Shown here piece after piece: positions 41,189 to 49,726 of a stretch of DNA of 64,000 bases (positions are counted from its first letter, which is position 1; each line of letters begins with the position of its first letter). Source of the DNA: Hallerella sp964587155 (GTDB lineage: Bacteria > Fibrobacterota > Fibrobacteria > Fibrobacterales > Fibrobacteraceae); NCBI GenBank assembly GCA_964587155.1, contig CAZPKF010000011.1, positions 19,913-83,912 on the forward strand. Direction: 5' to 3'. Under the pieces are notes generated by a model. The model worked only from the letters and a program-made list of their open reading frames with translations. It was not told the origin of the DNA and did no database searches. The position numbers and the translations under genes were made by a program.

Positions 41189-42327
41189 TCTTGAACACAA
41201 CGGACTGACAGTCCAAATTTTTTGTCCACCGAAGCTTTTTCTATTGCCTGGGCATCGGAAAACAAGTTGCGGACAAATCCGCGACTTGCGTCTTCTTCCG
41301 TCGCAGTCCAAAAATAAGTGCCTTCGCCTGCCAAAGTGCAAATACCGCTTTGGTTGAAATAACCGCCAAATCGCACTGTCACGGCAAAAGCCGCCTGAGA
41401 TTCGGGAGAAAGCAATTCAAAGTCCGCATCAGTTGCCATGCGAAATCCTTCGGGACAAGCCTGATTTGCCGCGTTGAAGGTGTAAAGGCGGCCAAACTTC
41501 TGACAGTTCAGCGAATCGCCGTCATAACAAGCGGATGAATCGGGAATTTCAAAATTCGCATTGTCAATCGTCCAAACCTGTTCCCCAAAGCGTTCGGTTC
41601 GATACCGTTTTCCATCCCGAGCATCGACAACCGTTCCCACTTCCGGGCAACGGAAGGACACGTTTGCAGAATCGAGTAAACTGTCCAGCGTTCCCTGGAA
41701 TATCGCACAAAAAGTGAAAAATCTTTTTTGAAAGGCGATTTCGGCAGGATTCGATTTTTGAATTTCGGCAAGCGCCTGTTCCAAATTGGGTACAGAGGAA
41801 TCTGGCATTGCAACCCGAGCATCCATCTGTATCAACGTTTGATACCACAACGGAGCAAATTCAAACGACACATTCCAAAACGCATCGAGCGCCAATGAAT
41901 CCAAGCGGAGCATCACCGGATTGATGTGGGAAACTTTGACTTTTTTGGAAACAAGCTTTTGCGGTGTTTGCGCACACGTCAGGGAATCGGGCGCATCTAA
42001 GCGGGAAAAGCTGGAGTCGGCACGTTCGGCGCAAGCAGCGAGGCACGCTTCCCGTTCCTTTTTTTTACAAGGTTCCCACACAAGAGAATCCACTTTTTCC
42101 GTCACCGGCTTTGAAAAAGTGCGATTTTTTTGGGCCAATTCCACCGTTTTTTGAAAAAGCGCAATCGATGCGGAATCACCGAGCTTTCCTGCCGAAGCGA
42201 GAGATGTCAACTCTTCTAGGCAAGCTTCCACTTTTTTAGGTTTGGAACAAGTTTTTGAAACTTTTGGTTGAGCGGCCATCAACGCCACCGCACTGAACAA
42301 AATCAAAATGGCAATGGAATATTTCAT
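41185..42327 (-). CDS. Secreted protein with C-terminal FISUMP domain
   Basis: The 380 aa product has a signal peptide (I-A-I-L-I-L-F-S-A-V-A-L-M-A-A, cleavage about residue 19). A ~200-residue helical Cys-containing region of unknown function (T-C-S-K-P-K-K-V-E-A-C-L, E-P-C-K-K-K-E-R-E-A-C) follows. The last ~150 residues match the FISUMP (TIGR02145, Fibrobacter succinogenes major paralogous) pattern: D-A-R-D-G-K-R-Y-R-T, V-W-T-I-D-N, C-Q-K-F-G-R-L-Y-T-F-N-A-A, A-C-P-E-G-F-R-M, Y-F-W-T-A-T-E and ending S-V-R-C-V-Q-E. FISUMP domains abound in Fibrobacter and are thought to be surface or extracellular. It is co-transcribed with epmA by overlap. Confidence 0.87.
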   Translation of the reverse strand: MKYSIAILILFSAVALMAAQPKVSKTCSKPKKVEACLEELTSLASAGKLGDSASIALFQKTVELAQKNRTFSKPVTEKVDSLVWEPCKKKEREACLAACAERADSSFSRLDAPDSLTCAQTPQKLVSKKVKVSHINPVMLRLDSLALDAFWNVSFEFAPLWYQTLIQMDARVAMPDSSVPNLEQALAEIQKSNPAEIAFQKRFFTFCAIFQGTLDSLLDSANVSFRCPEVGTVVDARDGKRYRTERFGEQVWTIDNANFEIPDSSACYDGDSLNCQKFGRLYTFNAANQACPEGFRMATDADFELLSPESQAAFAVTVRFGGYFNQSGICTLAGEGTYFWTATEEDASRGFVRNLFSDAQAIEKASVDKKFGLSVRCVQE

Positions 42328-42469
42328 GCCGACAATATAGAAATATCCAATACCCGGAATTCGTTTGGAATTTTGTTCTTCGCTATTTGCATTCAAAAGG
42401 AATCGTTTCCCATGATGCGGAATCCTTTATTCAAAAAAGCACATTCCTCCCTTTTGCTATCTTTTAAAT

Positions 42470-43705
42470 ATGAACTACCCCGTTGAAGAAATCCGCGCAC
42501 AATTTCCCGTTCTCGCTTTACACGATAAAGATTCCAAGCCGTTCGCTTTTTTGGACAGCACCGCCACGACACAAAAACCAGAAAGCGTCATTGACGCGAT
42601 GGACAATTTTTATCGCAAGCATTACAGTTCGGTCAAACGCGGTGTCTACGCAATGACAGCCCAAACAACAGACGCATACGAATCTGCTCGAAAAAAAGTC
42701 GCCGGGTTCATCCACGCCAAAAGTGAAAACGAAATCGTTTTCACCCGAGGAACGACTTCGAGCATCAATCTAGTCGCCTGGAGCTTTGGGCGAAAATATT
42801 TTCACCCTCAAGACGAAATCGTTATCAGCGCACTGGAACATCATGCAAACATCGTCCCTTGGCAGCTGATCGGCGAAGAGCGCGAAACAACTCTCAAAGT
42901 CATTCCCGTTGATGACAACGGCGATTTGATCTTAGAAAAGATTCCCGAACTGATTGTTCCCGGGAAAACGAAATTGGTCGCCTTGGCGCAAATCAGCAAC
43001 ACTATCGGCACAGAAAATCCCGTAAAAGAAATCATCCGGACAATTCGGAGTGTTGATCCGGAAATCAAAATCTTAATCGATGCAGCCCAAAGTGCACCTC
43101 ATAAAAAAATCGACGTTCAAGATTTGGACGCTGATTTTTTGGCATTTTCAGGCCACAAAATGTACGGGCCCACAGGCATCGGCGTTCTTTACGCCAAATC
43201 CGAAATTTTGCAAGAAATGCCCCCTGTTGAAGGCGGCGGTGAAATGATTGACCAGGTGACTTTTGAAAAAACGACATTTGCTCCGCCACCTGACCGATTC
43301 GAAGCGGGAACGCCCCCCATCGCCGAAGTCATCGGACTTGGAGCCGCCATCGAATGGATTAACCGTACAGGGATTGAAGCTATTGCCGCGCACGAACAGG
43401 AAATTTTGCGTTATGCGGAAAAACAGCTTCGGTCGATTCCGGGATTGCACATTTTAGGCGCGCCCAAACAGCGCGGCTCCCTGCTGAGCTTTACTCTAGA
43501 TTCCGCCCATCCTCACGATGCAGCAACCCTTCTCGACGAAGAAGGCATCGCTGTCCGCAGCGGACATCACTGCGCCCAACCCGTCATGCGGCGTTTTAAT
43601 GTTCCCGCCACCATTCGGGCAAGCTTTGGCGCTTATACTCAAAAATGGGAAATCGACCGATTGGTTGAAGGCCTTCGCCGCGTGAACCGCATTTTTGGCG
43701 TTTAA
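42470..43705 (+). CDS. sufS: Cysteine desulfurase, SufS type
   Basis: SufS is a PLP enzyme that removes sulfur from cysteine for iron-sulfur cluster assembly. The 411 aa product has the SufS hallmarks: F-L-D-S-T-A-T-T-Q-K-P near the N-terminus, Y-R-K-H-Y-S-S-V-K-R-G-V, P-L-Q-type substrate region L-E-H-H-A-N-I-V-P-W-Q, the PLP Lys in F-S-G-H-K-M-Y-G-P-T-G-I-G, and the nucleophilic Cys in R-S-G-H-H-C-A-Q-P. No other suf gene flanks it. The start ATG is at 42470; 142 bp upstream separates it from the divergent FISUMP gene. Its end lies 3 bp from the convergent gtrA. Confidence 0.95.
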   Translation: MNYPVEEIRAQFPVLALHDKDSKPFAFLDSTATTQKPESVIDAMDNFYRKHYSSVKRGVYAMTAQTTDAYESARKKVAGFIHAKSENEIVFTRGTTSSINLVAWSFGRKYFHPQDEIVISALEHHANIVPWQLIGEERETTLKVIPVDDNGDLILEKIPELIVPGKTKLVALAQISNTIGTENPVKEIIRTIRSVDPEIKILIDAAQSAPHKKIDVQDLDADFLAFSGHKMYGPTGIGVLYAKSEILQEMPPVEGGGEMIDQVTFEKTTFAPPPDRFEAGTPPIAEVIGLGAAIEWINRTGIEAIAAHEQEILRYAEKQLRSIPGLHILGAPKQRGSLLSFTLDSAHPHDAATLLDEEGIAVRSGHHCAQPVMRRFNVPATIRASFGAYTQKWEIDRLVEGLRRVNRIFGV

Positions 43706-43708
43706 AAA

Positions 43709-44104
43709 TCAAGATTCCCTGTTTCGAAAAACCCAGTAGCGGAAAAAAATGTAACTGACGACAACATAAGCCGCATTAGCTACCAAATTCGCCAAATACC
43801 CCGCACTCAAATAGCCGCCCACCGAAGGCAGCGCATTTTTGAGTGATTCCAATACAAACAAATTCACAGAATACGCACAAAGGAACACAACTGCAAAACG
43901 AAAAATTTCTGTCTGTTTGCTATTGTGACTTTTAAAATTCCAGCGACGATTCATCCAATAAGAATTTATTCCCCCAGCCACAAAACCCAAAAAATTAGAC
44001 ACTTCCAAATTCCAACGCAAGCATTCGTATAACACCCAAACAACAACCAAAGTCACACAAGTGTTGACAATTCCAATCAGGTTGTATTTGACAAAGTGAA
44101 GCAT
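43709..44104 (-). CDS. GtrA-family membrane protein
   Basis: GtrA-family proteins are small four-helix membrane proteins implicated in moving lipid-linked sugars across the inner membrane. The 131 aa product has four predicted helices and the family pattern: F-V-K-Y-N-L-I-G-I-V-N-T, L-G-F-V-A-G-G-I-N-S-Y-W-M-N-R-R-W-x-F, and a basic loop S-H-N-S-K-Q-T-E-I-F-R-F at residues about 55-68, with V-V-S-Y-I-F-F-R-Y-W-V-F at the C-terminus. It has its own region of about 100 bp to the divergent outer-membrane protein gene. Confidence 0.9.
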   Translation of the reverse strand: MLHFVKYNLIGIVNTCVTLVVVWVLYECLRWNLEVSNFLGFVAGGINSYWMNRRWNFKSHNSKQTEIFRFAVVFLCAYSVNLFVLESLKNALPSVGGYLSAGYLANLVANAAYVVVSYIFFRYWVFRNRES

Positions 44105-44211
44105 ATCACAATATTAGAAGAAATTCTTTCGGAATTTCAGAATGTGTTCCAAACACCCTTGAAATCTCCCCTTTGATTGTTAAATTGCGATTACAAACTT
44201 AGGAGACAATC

Positions 44212-44958
44212 ATGATCAAGAAAATTCTTCTCGCAACGGCTCTCATTGCCTCGACGACATTCGCAACTTGGGACAAATTCCCCGTTCTTGAACAAGGTAA
44301 AGGACAAGCTCACGTTGGCGTTGGCTACAATATGCAAGGCGACTTCAGCCAAATGGATATTTATGTCGGCGCACGTTATGCCGTGATTTCCAATTTGGAA
44401 CTTGGTCTGAACCTCCCCTACACCATTTTTACTGATTTCGATGGAGAAGATGGTCCGGATGGACTTGGCAATTTGGCGTTCATGCTCCGCTACCAGTTCA
44501 TGCCCATTATGAACGCATTCTTGGATGTGGACTTCCCGATTGGCGAAGAAGATCTTGTCGACGATGGTTTCGGCTTCCACGCAGGTGTTCAATATTCTAA
44601 CAACTTCGGTATGTTCTCCCTCGGTTCCGAACTGGGATTCTTCCTTGCGACAGAAGGCGACGACAATGTAACTCCGGCATATGAACTGAACGTGGGTGCC
44701 GAACTCGACTTTGCCGTATCCAGCCTTGTCACGCCTTATGTTGGTGCCGATTTGAACATCAAAGTGACCGATACAGAATTCGCCGACATTGATGCTGACG
44801 ACAGTGGCGATATGGGTGTCTGGATTTATGTCGGTGGCGACTTTATCATCAACCCGATGTTTGATGTAGACGTTTCCGTTGGATTCGGCCTTGGTGAAGA
44901 TTACTACGGCGAAGACACTCCGATTGGTTTCGATGTCCACGCAAACATCAACTTCTAA
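44212..44958 (+). CDS. Small outer-membrane beta-barrel protein
   Basis: The 248 aa product has a signal peptide (M-I-K-K-I-L-L-A-T-A-L-I-A-S-T-T-F-A, cleavage about residue 18). Repeated amphipathic strands follow, with Asp-rich turns (D-G-E-D-G-P-D-G, D-A-D-D-S-G-D) and ends with the terminal-strand type F-D-V-H-A-N-I-N-F, whose C-terminal Phe is the BAM recognition residue. A strong ribosome site (AGGAG, 6 nt before the ATG) suggests high expression. It is monocistronic with a downstream terminator. Acidic periplasmic/extracellular loops could bind Ca2+; this is speculative. Confidence 0.82.
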   Translation: MIKKILLATALIASTTFATWDKFPVLEQGKGQAHVGVGYNMQGDFSQMDIYVGARYAVISNLELGLNLPYTIFTDFDGEDGPDGLGNLAFMLRYQFMPIMNAFLDVDFPIGEEDLVDDGFGFHAGVQYSNNFGMFSLGSELGFFLATEGDDNVTPAYELNVGAELDFAVSSLVTPYVGADLNIKVTDTEFADIDADDSGDMGVWIYVGGDFIINPMFDVDVSVGFGLGEDYYGEDTPIGFDVHANINF

Positions 44959-44975
44959 TCGCCTTTTGGATTTGC

Positions 44976-45003
44976 AAAAGCCCGGTCAACGCCGGGCTTT
45001 TTT
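44976..45003 (+). terminator. Terminator of the barrel gene
   Basis: A 10-bp stem AAAAGCCCGG / CCGGGCTTTT with a 6-nt loop is followed by further T, 17 bp after the stop. It probably also helps end the convergent mtaD transcript. Confidence 0.92.
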
Positions 45004-45013
45004 CATGCTCCGC

Positions 45014-46264
45014 TCAAAAAGCGTTCCCGAATCTCCCGATGAATTCTTTTTCAATTTCTTCGGAACCGGCAATTTTACGATGCCGCATCAAAAAATCGCC
45101 GCCGCAAATAACGGAATCAATGACCGATGAATTGGCAGAGTAAACCCAATTTGAAATTACATCGCCCGTGGCAAAACAGGGCGCACTCAAATCCAACAAA
45201 ACGGCATCCGCCAAAAAGCCTTCTGCGATTTCACCAGCATGAATGCCAAACGCTTCCGCTCCATTTTTCGTCGCCATTTTCAACGCCTCTCCAGCCGAAA
45301 GGACAGTTGGATCGCCAGAAGTCATCTTGGCCAAAAGCGATGCAAATTTCATTTCTTCGCGCATATCCAAATTGTTATTTGACGAAGCACCGTCTGTTCC
45401 TAAAGAAAGGCGAATTCCCCTGTCCAAAAAAGGTTTTGCCCGGAAAATTCCACTAGCCAATTTCATATTGGAACAGGGATTGTGCGCCACAGTCACTCCT
45501 CGGCGAGCAAGAATTTCCAAATCCTTTTCAGAAACATGCACCACATGGGCGGCGATTGTCCGGTTCGAAAGTACTCCCAAGGATTCCAAAAATTCCACGG
45601 GAGATTTTCCCAAAGTCGGCTCCACACTGCCAAACGCTTCGTCTGCCGTTTCCGACAAATGCACGTGTAGCGGGATTTGAAATTTTTCAGAACATTCTGC
45701 CGCCAAAAGCAGACTTTTTGCCGAATTGGTGTAAATCGAATGCGGAGCCGACGCCAACCGGATGCGACCTTGGAATTTGTCCACATTTTCCTGCAAAAAT
45801 TGAACGTTCGCTTCGGAATCCGATTTCAAACTGTCGGCAAAAGTCACCCCGATTGACGCGCGGACACCCATTTCTTGCGCAGCCCGGACAGTTTCCATCC
45901 GATGCCAATACATATCTGCGAAAAAAACCGTTCCCGACCGAATCATTTCCAATATGGCGAATTTGGATGCGACATAAATATCTTCTGCAGACAGCTTCGC
46001 TTCTTTAGGCCAAATAAATTTTTCCAACCAAACTTTTAAAGCGACATCATCGGCCAGCCCGCGGAGAATAGTCATCGCCGCATGTGTGTGCGTATTGTAA
46101 AACGCAGGAACAATTGCCAAATGGGAACAGTCCACACATTGCGCGTCTGGACTGATTTCCGAGAGAGTTCTTTCTGGAGCGATTCGGCGAAATTCTCCCT
46201 GTTCCACCAAAATATCCCGTTTAGAGCCATTGAGCCAAACCGATTTCAAAACCAGCCGATTCAT
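45014..46264 (-). CDS. mtaD: Amidohydrolase, S-adenosylhomocysteine/5'-methylthioadenosine deaminase family
   Basis: This group deaminates methylthioadenosine or S-adenosylhomocysteine to the inosine forms. The 416 aa product has the amidohydrolase metal ligands: F-Y-N-T-H-T-H-A-A-M (H-x-H), L-H-V-H-L-S-E, A-A-H-V-V-H-V and G-T-D-G-A-S-S-N-N-N, plus the W-L-E-K-F-I-W-P segment frequent in MtaD. Distant relatives include guanine deaminase and SsnA, but T-D-G-A-S-S-N-N favours MtaD. The ATG at 46264 overlaps the upstream gene's stop (ATGA). It is last in the aroE operon. Confidence 0.87.
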   Translation of the reverse strand: MNRLVLKSVWLNGSKRDILVEQGEFRRIAPERTLSEISPDAQCVDCSHLAIVPAFYNTHTHAAMTILRGLADDVALKVWLEKFIWPKEAKLSAEDIYVASKFAILEMIRSGTVFFADMYWHRMETVRAAQEMGVRASIGVTFADSLKSDSEANVQFLQENVDKFQGRIRLASAPHSIYTNSAKSLLLAAECSEKFQIPLHVHLSETADEAFGSVEPTLGKSPVEFLESLGVLSNRTIAAHVVHVSEKDLEILARRGVTVAHNPCSNMKLASGIFRAKPFLDRGIRLSLGTDGASSNNNLDMREEMKFASLLAKMTSGDPTVLSAGEALKMATKNGAEAFGIHAGEIAEGFLADAVLLDLSAPCFATGDVISNWVYSANSSVIDSVICGGDFLMRHRKIAGSEEIEKEFIGRFGNAF

Positions 46265-46920
46265 ATCCAATCCCTTAATTGAAAAATCCATTGTTTAGCG
46301 ACATCCCCACCCAAAAGTATCCAATCCCAAGCGGCGGAAACACCTTGAACAGTCGATCCCGCAATCAGCGGAATCCAAAAAATATTCGAAAAAAGAATAG
46401 CACAATAAGAAAATACATAGCCGCATTCCCGAAGATCCGTTTGCCGCAATCTCGCTTGGCGAAAAACACTCCCCAAATGAAACAGCAAGAAAAATCCCAC
46501 AGCTCCCCAGGCATAAGGTTTTACGGCATCAATCAGAACAAACGAAAGCAACATGCAGCAAAAAGCAAAAAGGGGGAACGAATAGGGGGCTAGCAAAATT
46601 AGAGGATTCGAGGATTTTCCGCTGAACGAAACTTCCCCGCCATCGCTCTGATGGGCAAAAAACGAAATCACACGGCGAAAGCAAAGAATGGCAAAAACGG
46701 TATGATTCAGTTCATGGCAAAAGACTTCCCAAAATTCCAGATTCCGATGGAAAAACTTCAAAACGATACACAACAAAATATAGACAGCCGCACCGATTCC
46801 TTCGCACACAAAAAGTTCCCGATTTTCTGCCCAAATCGGCAGCCGCTGCAACAAAGCCATTCCGAATGCCGCCGAAAAAAAAAGCAAAACGGGAACGGCT
46901 AAAATTTTCAGAAACGCCAT
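46261..46920 (-). CDS. Membrane protein with HExxH motif, probable M50-like metalloprotease
   Basis: The 219 aa product has about six membrane helices and H-E-L-N-H at residues 69-73 in F-C-H-E-L-N-H-T-V-F-A, a zinc-protease motif. It is followed by the F-x-x-x-D-G-G-E-V-S-F loop expected after the first catalytic helix of M50B proteins. A later R-Q-T-D-L might supply the third ligand. It has no PDZ domain and is smaller than RseP. The start ATG overlaps the stop of a small lipoprotein gene (TGATG) and its stop overlaps mtaD. Intramembrane proteolysis of an unknown substrate is the likely role; the small lipoprotein is a candidate only by position. Confidence 0.75.
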   Translation of the reverse strand: MAFLKILAVPVLLFFSAAFGMALLQRLPIWAENRELFVCEGIGAAVYILLCIVLKFFHRNLEFWEVFCHELNHTVFAILCFRRVISFFAHQSDGGEVSFSGKSSNPLILLAPYSFPLFAFCCMLLSFVLIDAVKPYAWGAVGFFLLFHLGSVFRQARLRQTDLRECGYVFSYCAILFSNIFWIPLIAGSTVQGVSAAWDWILLGGDVAKQWIFQLRDWI

Positions 46921-47126
46921 CAACGGCCCATGTCCAAAGAATCCAGCATTTTGCGGAAAGCAGTATCCAGTTGGCGGAGACTGTCCAAATCGGATTTCGC
47001 CTTTTCTACTTGCAATTGCAACGCCGAAACTTTGGATTCCAAACGCGCAATTTCCCGTTCCGATTCTGAATCTTGGCACGCTGTAAAAATTCCAACAACG
47101 CCTAGCGCCAAAAGAATCCGTTTCAT
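46920..47126 (-). CDS. Small Lpp-like coiled-coil lipoprotein
   Basis: This 68 aa protein has a lipoprotein signal ending I-F-T-A-C (Cys 17). A continuous ~45-residue heptad helix follows: I-A-R-L-E-S-K-V-S-A-L-Q-L-Q-V-E-K-A and L-D-S-L-R-Q-L-D-T-A-F-R-K-M-L. The layout recalls Braun's lipoprotein, but there is no C-terminal Lys for peptidoglycan attachment (it ends D-M-G-R), so a free coiled-coil lipoprotein is more likely. The gene directly follows the epimerase gene's stop (next base) and overlaps the metalloprotease gene. Confidence 0.8.
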   Translation of the reverse strand: MKRILLALGVVGIFTACQDSESEREIARLESKVSALQLQVEKAKSDLDSLRQLDTAFRKMLDSLDMGR

Positions 47127-48095
47127 TTAAGCTCCCAGTTCCCGTTCCATTTTCAAACGCACAATCATCTCGTTATAAAGGTCTTCCAAGCAATCTTCAA
47201 CCGTAATCAAAGGTTTCCATCCCAATTCCATGATTTTTGAAGGATCCCCGACCAGCAGCGGAATGTCGAAAAGGCGTTCTTTCGATGGATCAAAACAGAA
47301 ATCGACATCGACTCCGGCGATTTCCAAAAGCATTTCAGTCAATTCCCGGAATGTATAAGATTTTCCCGAACAAATGTTGTAAACTTCGCCCGGATTTCCC
47401 GCCTGCAAAACCTGAATGAGCCCCCGGGCCACATCGCGGACATCCAAAACGTCTCGCGAAACATCCAAACTGCCCGAATAGATGATGGGTTCTGCTCCAT
47501 ATTTTTTGATTTTGACCAATTGACTTGTTATCGATGGGATCAAGAATCGCCGACTGTGATGCGGTCCCGTAAAATGGAATGGCCGAATCATCACAATGTG
47601 CATTCCGTACGCATTCGCAAACTGATTACCCAACAGTTCCATGCAAGCTTTGGAAGTTGCATACGGAGTCAACGGATTCGGAAGATCCGTCTCTTTGTGA
47701 AGAGTCGTCAAGAGAGTTCCCGAAGTGCGCCCGTAAACTTCGCTGGAACTGAGCAACAGAATTTTCGCCTCGGGCACCGTTTGACGCGCCGCTTCCAACA
47801 GGTTTTGCGTTCCCAACAAATTCGTACTGAGCGTTTCGTAAGGCTTCTTGAAAGAAAGTCCGACACTTGATTGACTGGCCAAATGGTAAATGGCGCGGGG
47901 TTTCGCCTCTTTGACTACGGCCAAGACATCTTTGAAATTGAGAAGATCCCCTGTGCGGTAAATCACGTCCGAAATTTTTTGCCACGGTTGCGGCTGTTCG
48001 TCGCTGAAACTGTAAAGTTTTTCACCGTTGCGCGTTGCCGTCGCCAGAATGTGAAATCCGAGAGCTCCTGTACCACCTGTCACCAAAACACTCAT
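47127..48095 (-). CDS. NAD(P)-dependent sugar epimerase/dehydratase (GDP-mannose dehydratase/RMD-like)
   Basis: The 322 aa product is a short-chain-dehydrogenase-type sugar nucleotide enzyme. It has the Rossmann G-G-T-G-A-L-G-F, the catalytic Y-A-T-S-K and a D-V-S-R-D-V-L-D-V-R-D-V-A-R-G stretch. That stretch, with L-L-S-S-S-E-V-Y-G and F-H-F-T-G-P, resembles GDP-4-dehydro-6-deoxymannose reductases and GDP-mannose 4,6-dehydratases. It may make a deoxy sugar for surface polysaccharide, but the exact substrate is uncertain. Its start overlaps the aroKB stop (ATGA), and its stop abuts the small lipoprotein gene. Confidence 0.85.
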   Translation of the reverse strand: MSVLVTGGTGALGFHILATATRNGEKLYSFSDEQPQPWQKISDVIYRTGDLLNFKDVLAVVKEAKPRAIYHLASQSSVGLSFKKPYETLSTNLLGTQNLLEAARQTVPEAKILLLSSSEVYGRTSGTLLTTLHKETDLPNPLTPYATSKACMELLGNQFANAYGMHIVMIRPFHFTGPHHSRRFLIPSITSQLVKIKKYGAEPIIYSGSLDVSRDVLDVRDVARGLIQVLQAGNPGEVYNICSGKSYTFRELTEMLLEIAGVDVDFCFDPSKERLFDIPLLVGDPSKIMELGWKPLITVEDCLEDLYNEMIVRLKMERELGA

Positions 48096-49726
48096 AACGA
48101 TTCTCCGGGCAAAACTACATTCCAGGCTTCTTTCACCAAAGACTCTTCGACATTCGCCATCTTTTTCACTTCACCGATTTTTGTCGGCAAGATATAAACG
48201 CGTTTGTCCTTTTCCACCTTTTTATCAACACCCATCGCATCCCAAGCGGCATCGGCGTTGACCCCATCCACTGTTTTGGGAAATCCATAAGCATCTAAAA
48301 GGGCTGTTTGGCGATTTTCAACGTTTTCCGAAATCATTCCAAGCATTTTGGCGAGACGTGCCGCAACACGCATTCCCAAACTCACGCCGATCCCGTGCGA
48401 AAATTCGTAATGATGCAAGTTTTCAATGGCATGGCCAAATGTATGACCGTAATTCAAAATAGCCCGCAGCCCTTGTTCCTTTTCATCAATGCCCACAACT
48501 TCCGCTTTGATTTCACAACTGCGGCGGATGATGTGGGAAAGCGCGTCCGAATCCCTGGCTAGAACCTTTTGCACATTGGATTCCAAGTACGTAAAAAATT
48601 CTTCATCGTAAATCACGCCGTATTTGATGACTTCGGCAAGTCCCGACAGATATTCGGAATCGGGGAGCGTCGAAAGCGAGTCTAAATCACAAACGACCGC
48701 CTTCGGCTGATAAAACGCACCAATCATGTTCTTTCCCTCTGGATGGTTCACGGCCACCTTGCCACCGACCGAACTGTCCACCATGGAAAGAAGCGTTGTT
48801 GGAATTTGAATAAAGTCTACGCCCCGTTGATACGTTGCCGCGGCAAATCCCGCCATATCGCCGACAACGCCGCCGGAAAGTTGAAGCAGGCACGTTTTGC
48901 GGCCATAACGACGACGGAGCATAAAGGTGAACAACTGATTTAAGCTGGAAAGATTCTTGTAAATTTCACCGGCGCGGAACTTAAACACCGGGCAGCTCCC
49001 CGCCTCGCGTCTGAGCATTCCCAAATTGCGAGATTGAGCCTTTGCGATATTTGTGTCCGTGCAAACGAGAAACGCATCTTTTGAAAGGAGCCGCAACCCG
49101 GAGAGAAGCGTCGACAAATGCGGAATCAGCTTGTGTCCGATAAAAATCGGATAGTGCGAAGATCCGGAGGGTTCCACGTAAACGGCCCGGGAATCCCAGA
49201 ACTTCAACCCGCGCAATACGGCGGAGATAACCTTTTCTTCGGAATCATTCGTACTTTCCACGCTGAAATCGGCAAGCGCATAGCGCGATTCCCGCTCACT
49301 GAGCATCTGCTTGATTTTTTCAAGCCGCTCTTCTGGAGAAAGTCCAGCCATCAAAGGCCGCGTATCTTTACGTCCAATTCGTTCCGAAAGAACTTCCGGA
49401 GTCGCATACAGTCGAACGATAAGGCCCGTTCTGCGAATCAGGGAAACAACTCCCGGCTGAGAAAGCGTTCCACCGCCAAGAGCAACGACTTTCGGCGTTT
49501 TGTCCGCTGCGATTTCTTCGATTAAGGCAAGTTCCATCTGGCGGAACGCCGCTTCGCCCTGTTCTTTGAAAATTTCAGAAATCGCTTTTCCCGTGCGTTC
49601 TACGATTAGGGCATCCGTGTCCAAAAAATTTGCGTGCAAACGGTCTGCCACAGCCCGACCAATGCGGCTTTTGCCGCTCGCCATAAATCCTGTAAAATAG
49701 ATTGTCTTTTTGAGAACCGCCATCAC
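48092..49726 (-). CDS. aroKB: Shikimate kinase / 3-dehydroquinate synthase fusion
   Basis: One 544 aa chain carries two shikimate pathway enzymes. Residues 1 to ~175 form shikimate kinase, with Walker A G-F-M-A-S-G-K-S, substrate-binding F-L-D-T-D and V-A-L-G-G-G-T. The remainder is 3-dehydroquinate synthase: S-G-G-V-V-G-D-M-A-G-F-A, Q-I-P-T-T-L-L-S-M-V-D-S-S-V-G-G-K, and zinc ligands in E-V-I-K-Y-G, N-Y-G-H-T-F-G-H-A and S-H-G. Both sites look intact. The start ATG overlaps the aroE stop (ATGA), making a compact aroE-aroKB pair. AroK-AroB fusions exist elsewhere but are uncommon. Confidence 0.95.
   Translation of the reverse strand: MMAVLKKTIYFTGFMASGKSRIGRAVADRLHANFLDTDALIVERTGKAISEIFKEQGEAAFRQMELALIEEIAADKTPKVVALGGGTLSQPGVVSLIRRTGLIVRLYATPEVLSERIGRKDTRPLMAGLSPEERLEKIKQMLSERESRYALADFSVESTNDSEEKVISAVLRGLKFWDSRAVYVEPSGSSHYPIFIGHKLIPHLSTLLSGLRLLSKDAFLVCTDTNIAKAQSRNLGMLRREAGSCPVFKFRAGEIYKNLSSLNQLFTFMLRRRYGRKTCLLQLSGGVVGDMAGFAAATYQRGVDFIQIPTTLLSMVDSSVGGKVAVNHPEGKNMIGAFYQPKAVVCDLDSLSTLPDSEYLSGLAEVIKYGVIYDEEFFTYLESNVQKVLARDSDALSHIIRRSCEIKAEVVGIDEKEQGLRAILNYGHTFGHAIENLHHYEFSHGIGVSLGMRVAARLAKMLGMISENVENRQTALLDAYGFPKTVDGVNADAAWDAMGVDKKVEKDKRVYILPTKIGEVKKMANVEESLVKEAWNVVLPGESL

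Noticed and set aside
44191..44940. 249 aa minus-strand ORF opposite the barrel gene
   Set aside because: The plus strand has a signal peptide, strong SD and terminator; the minus ORF is a shadow.
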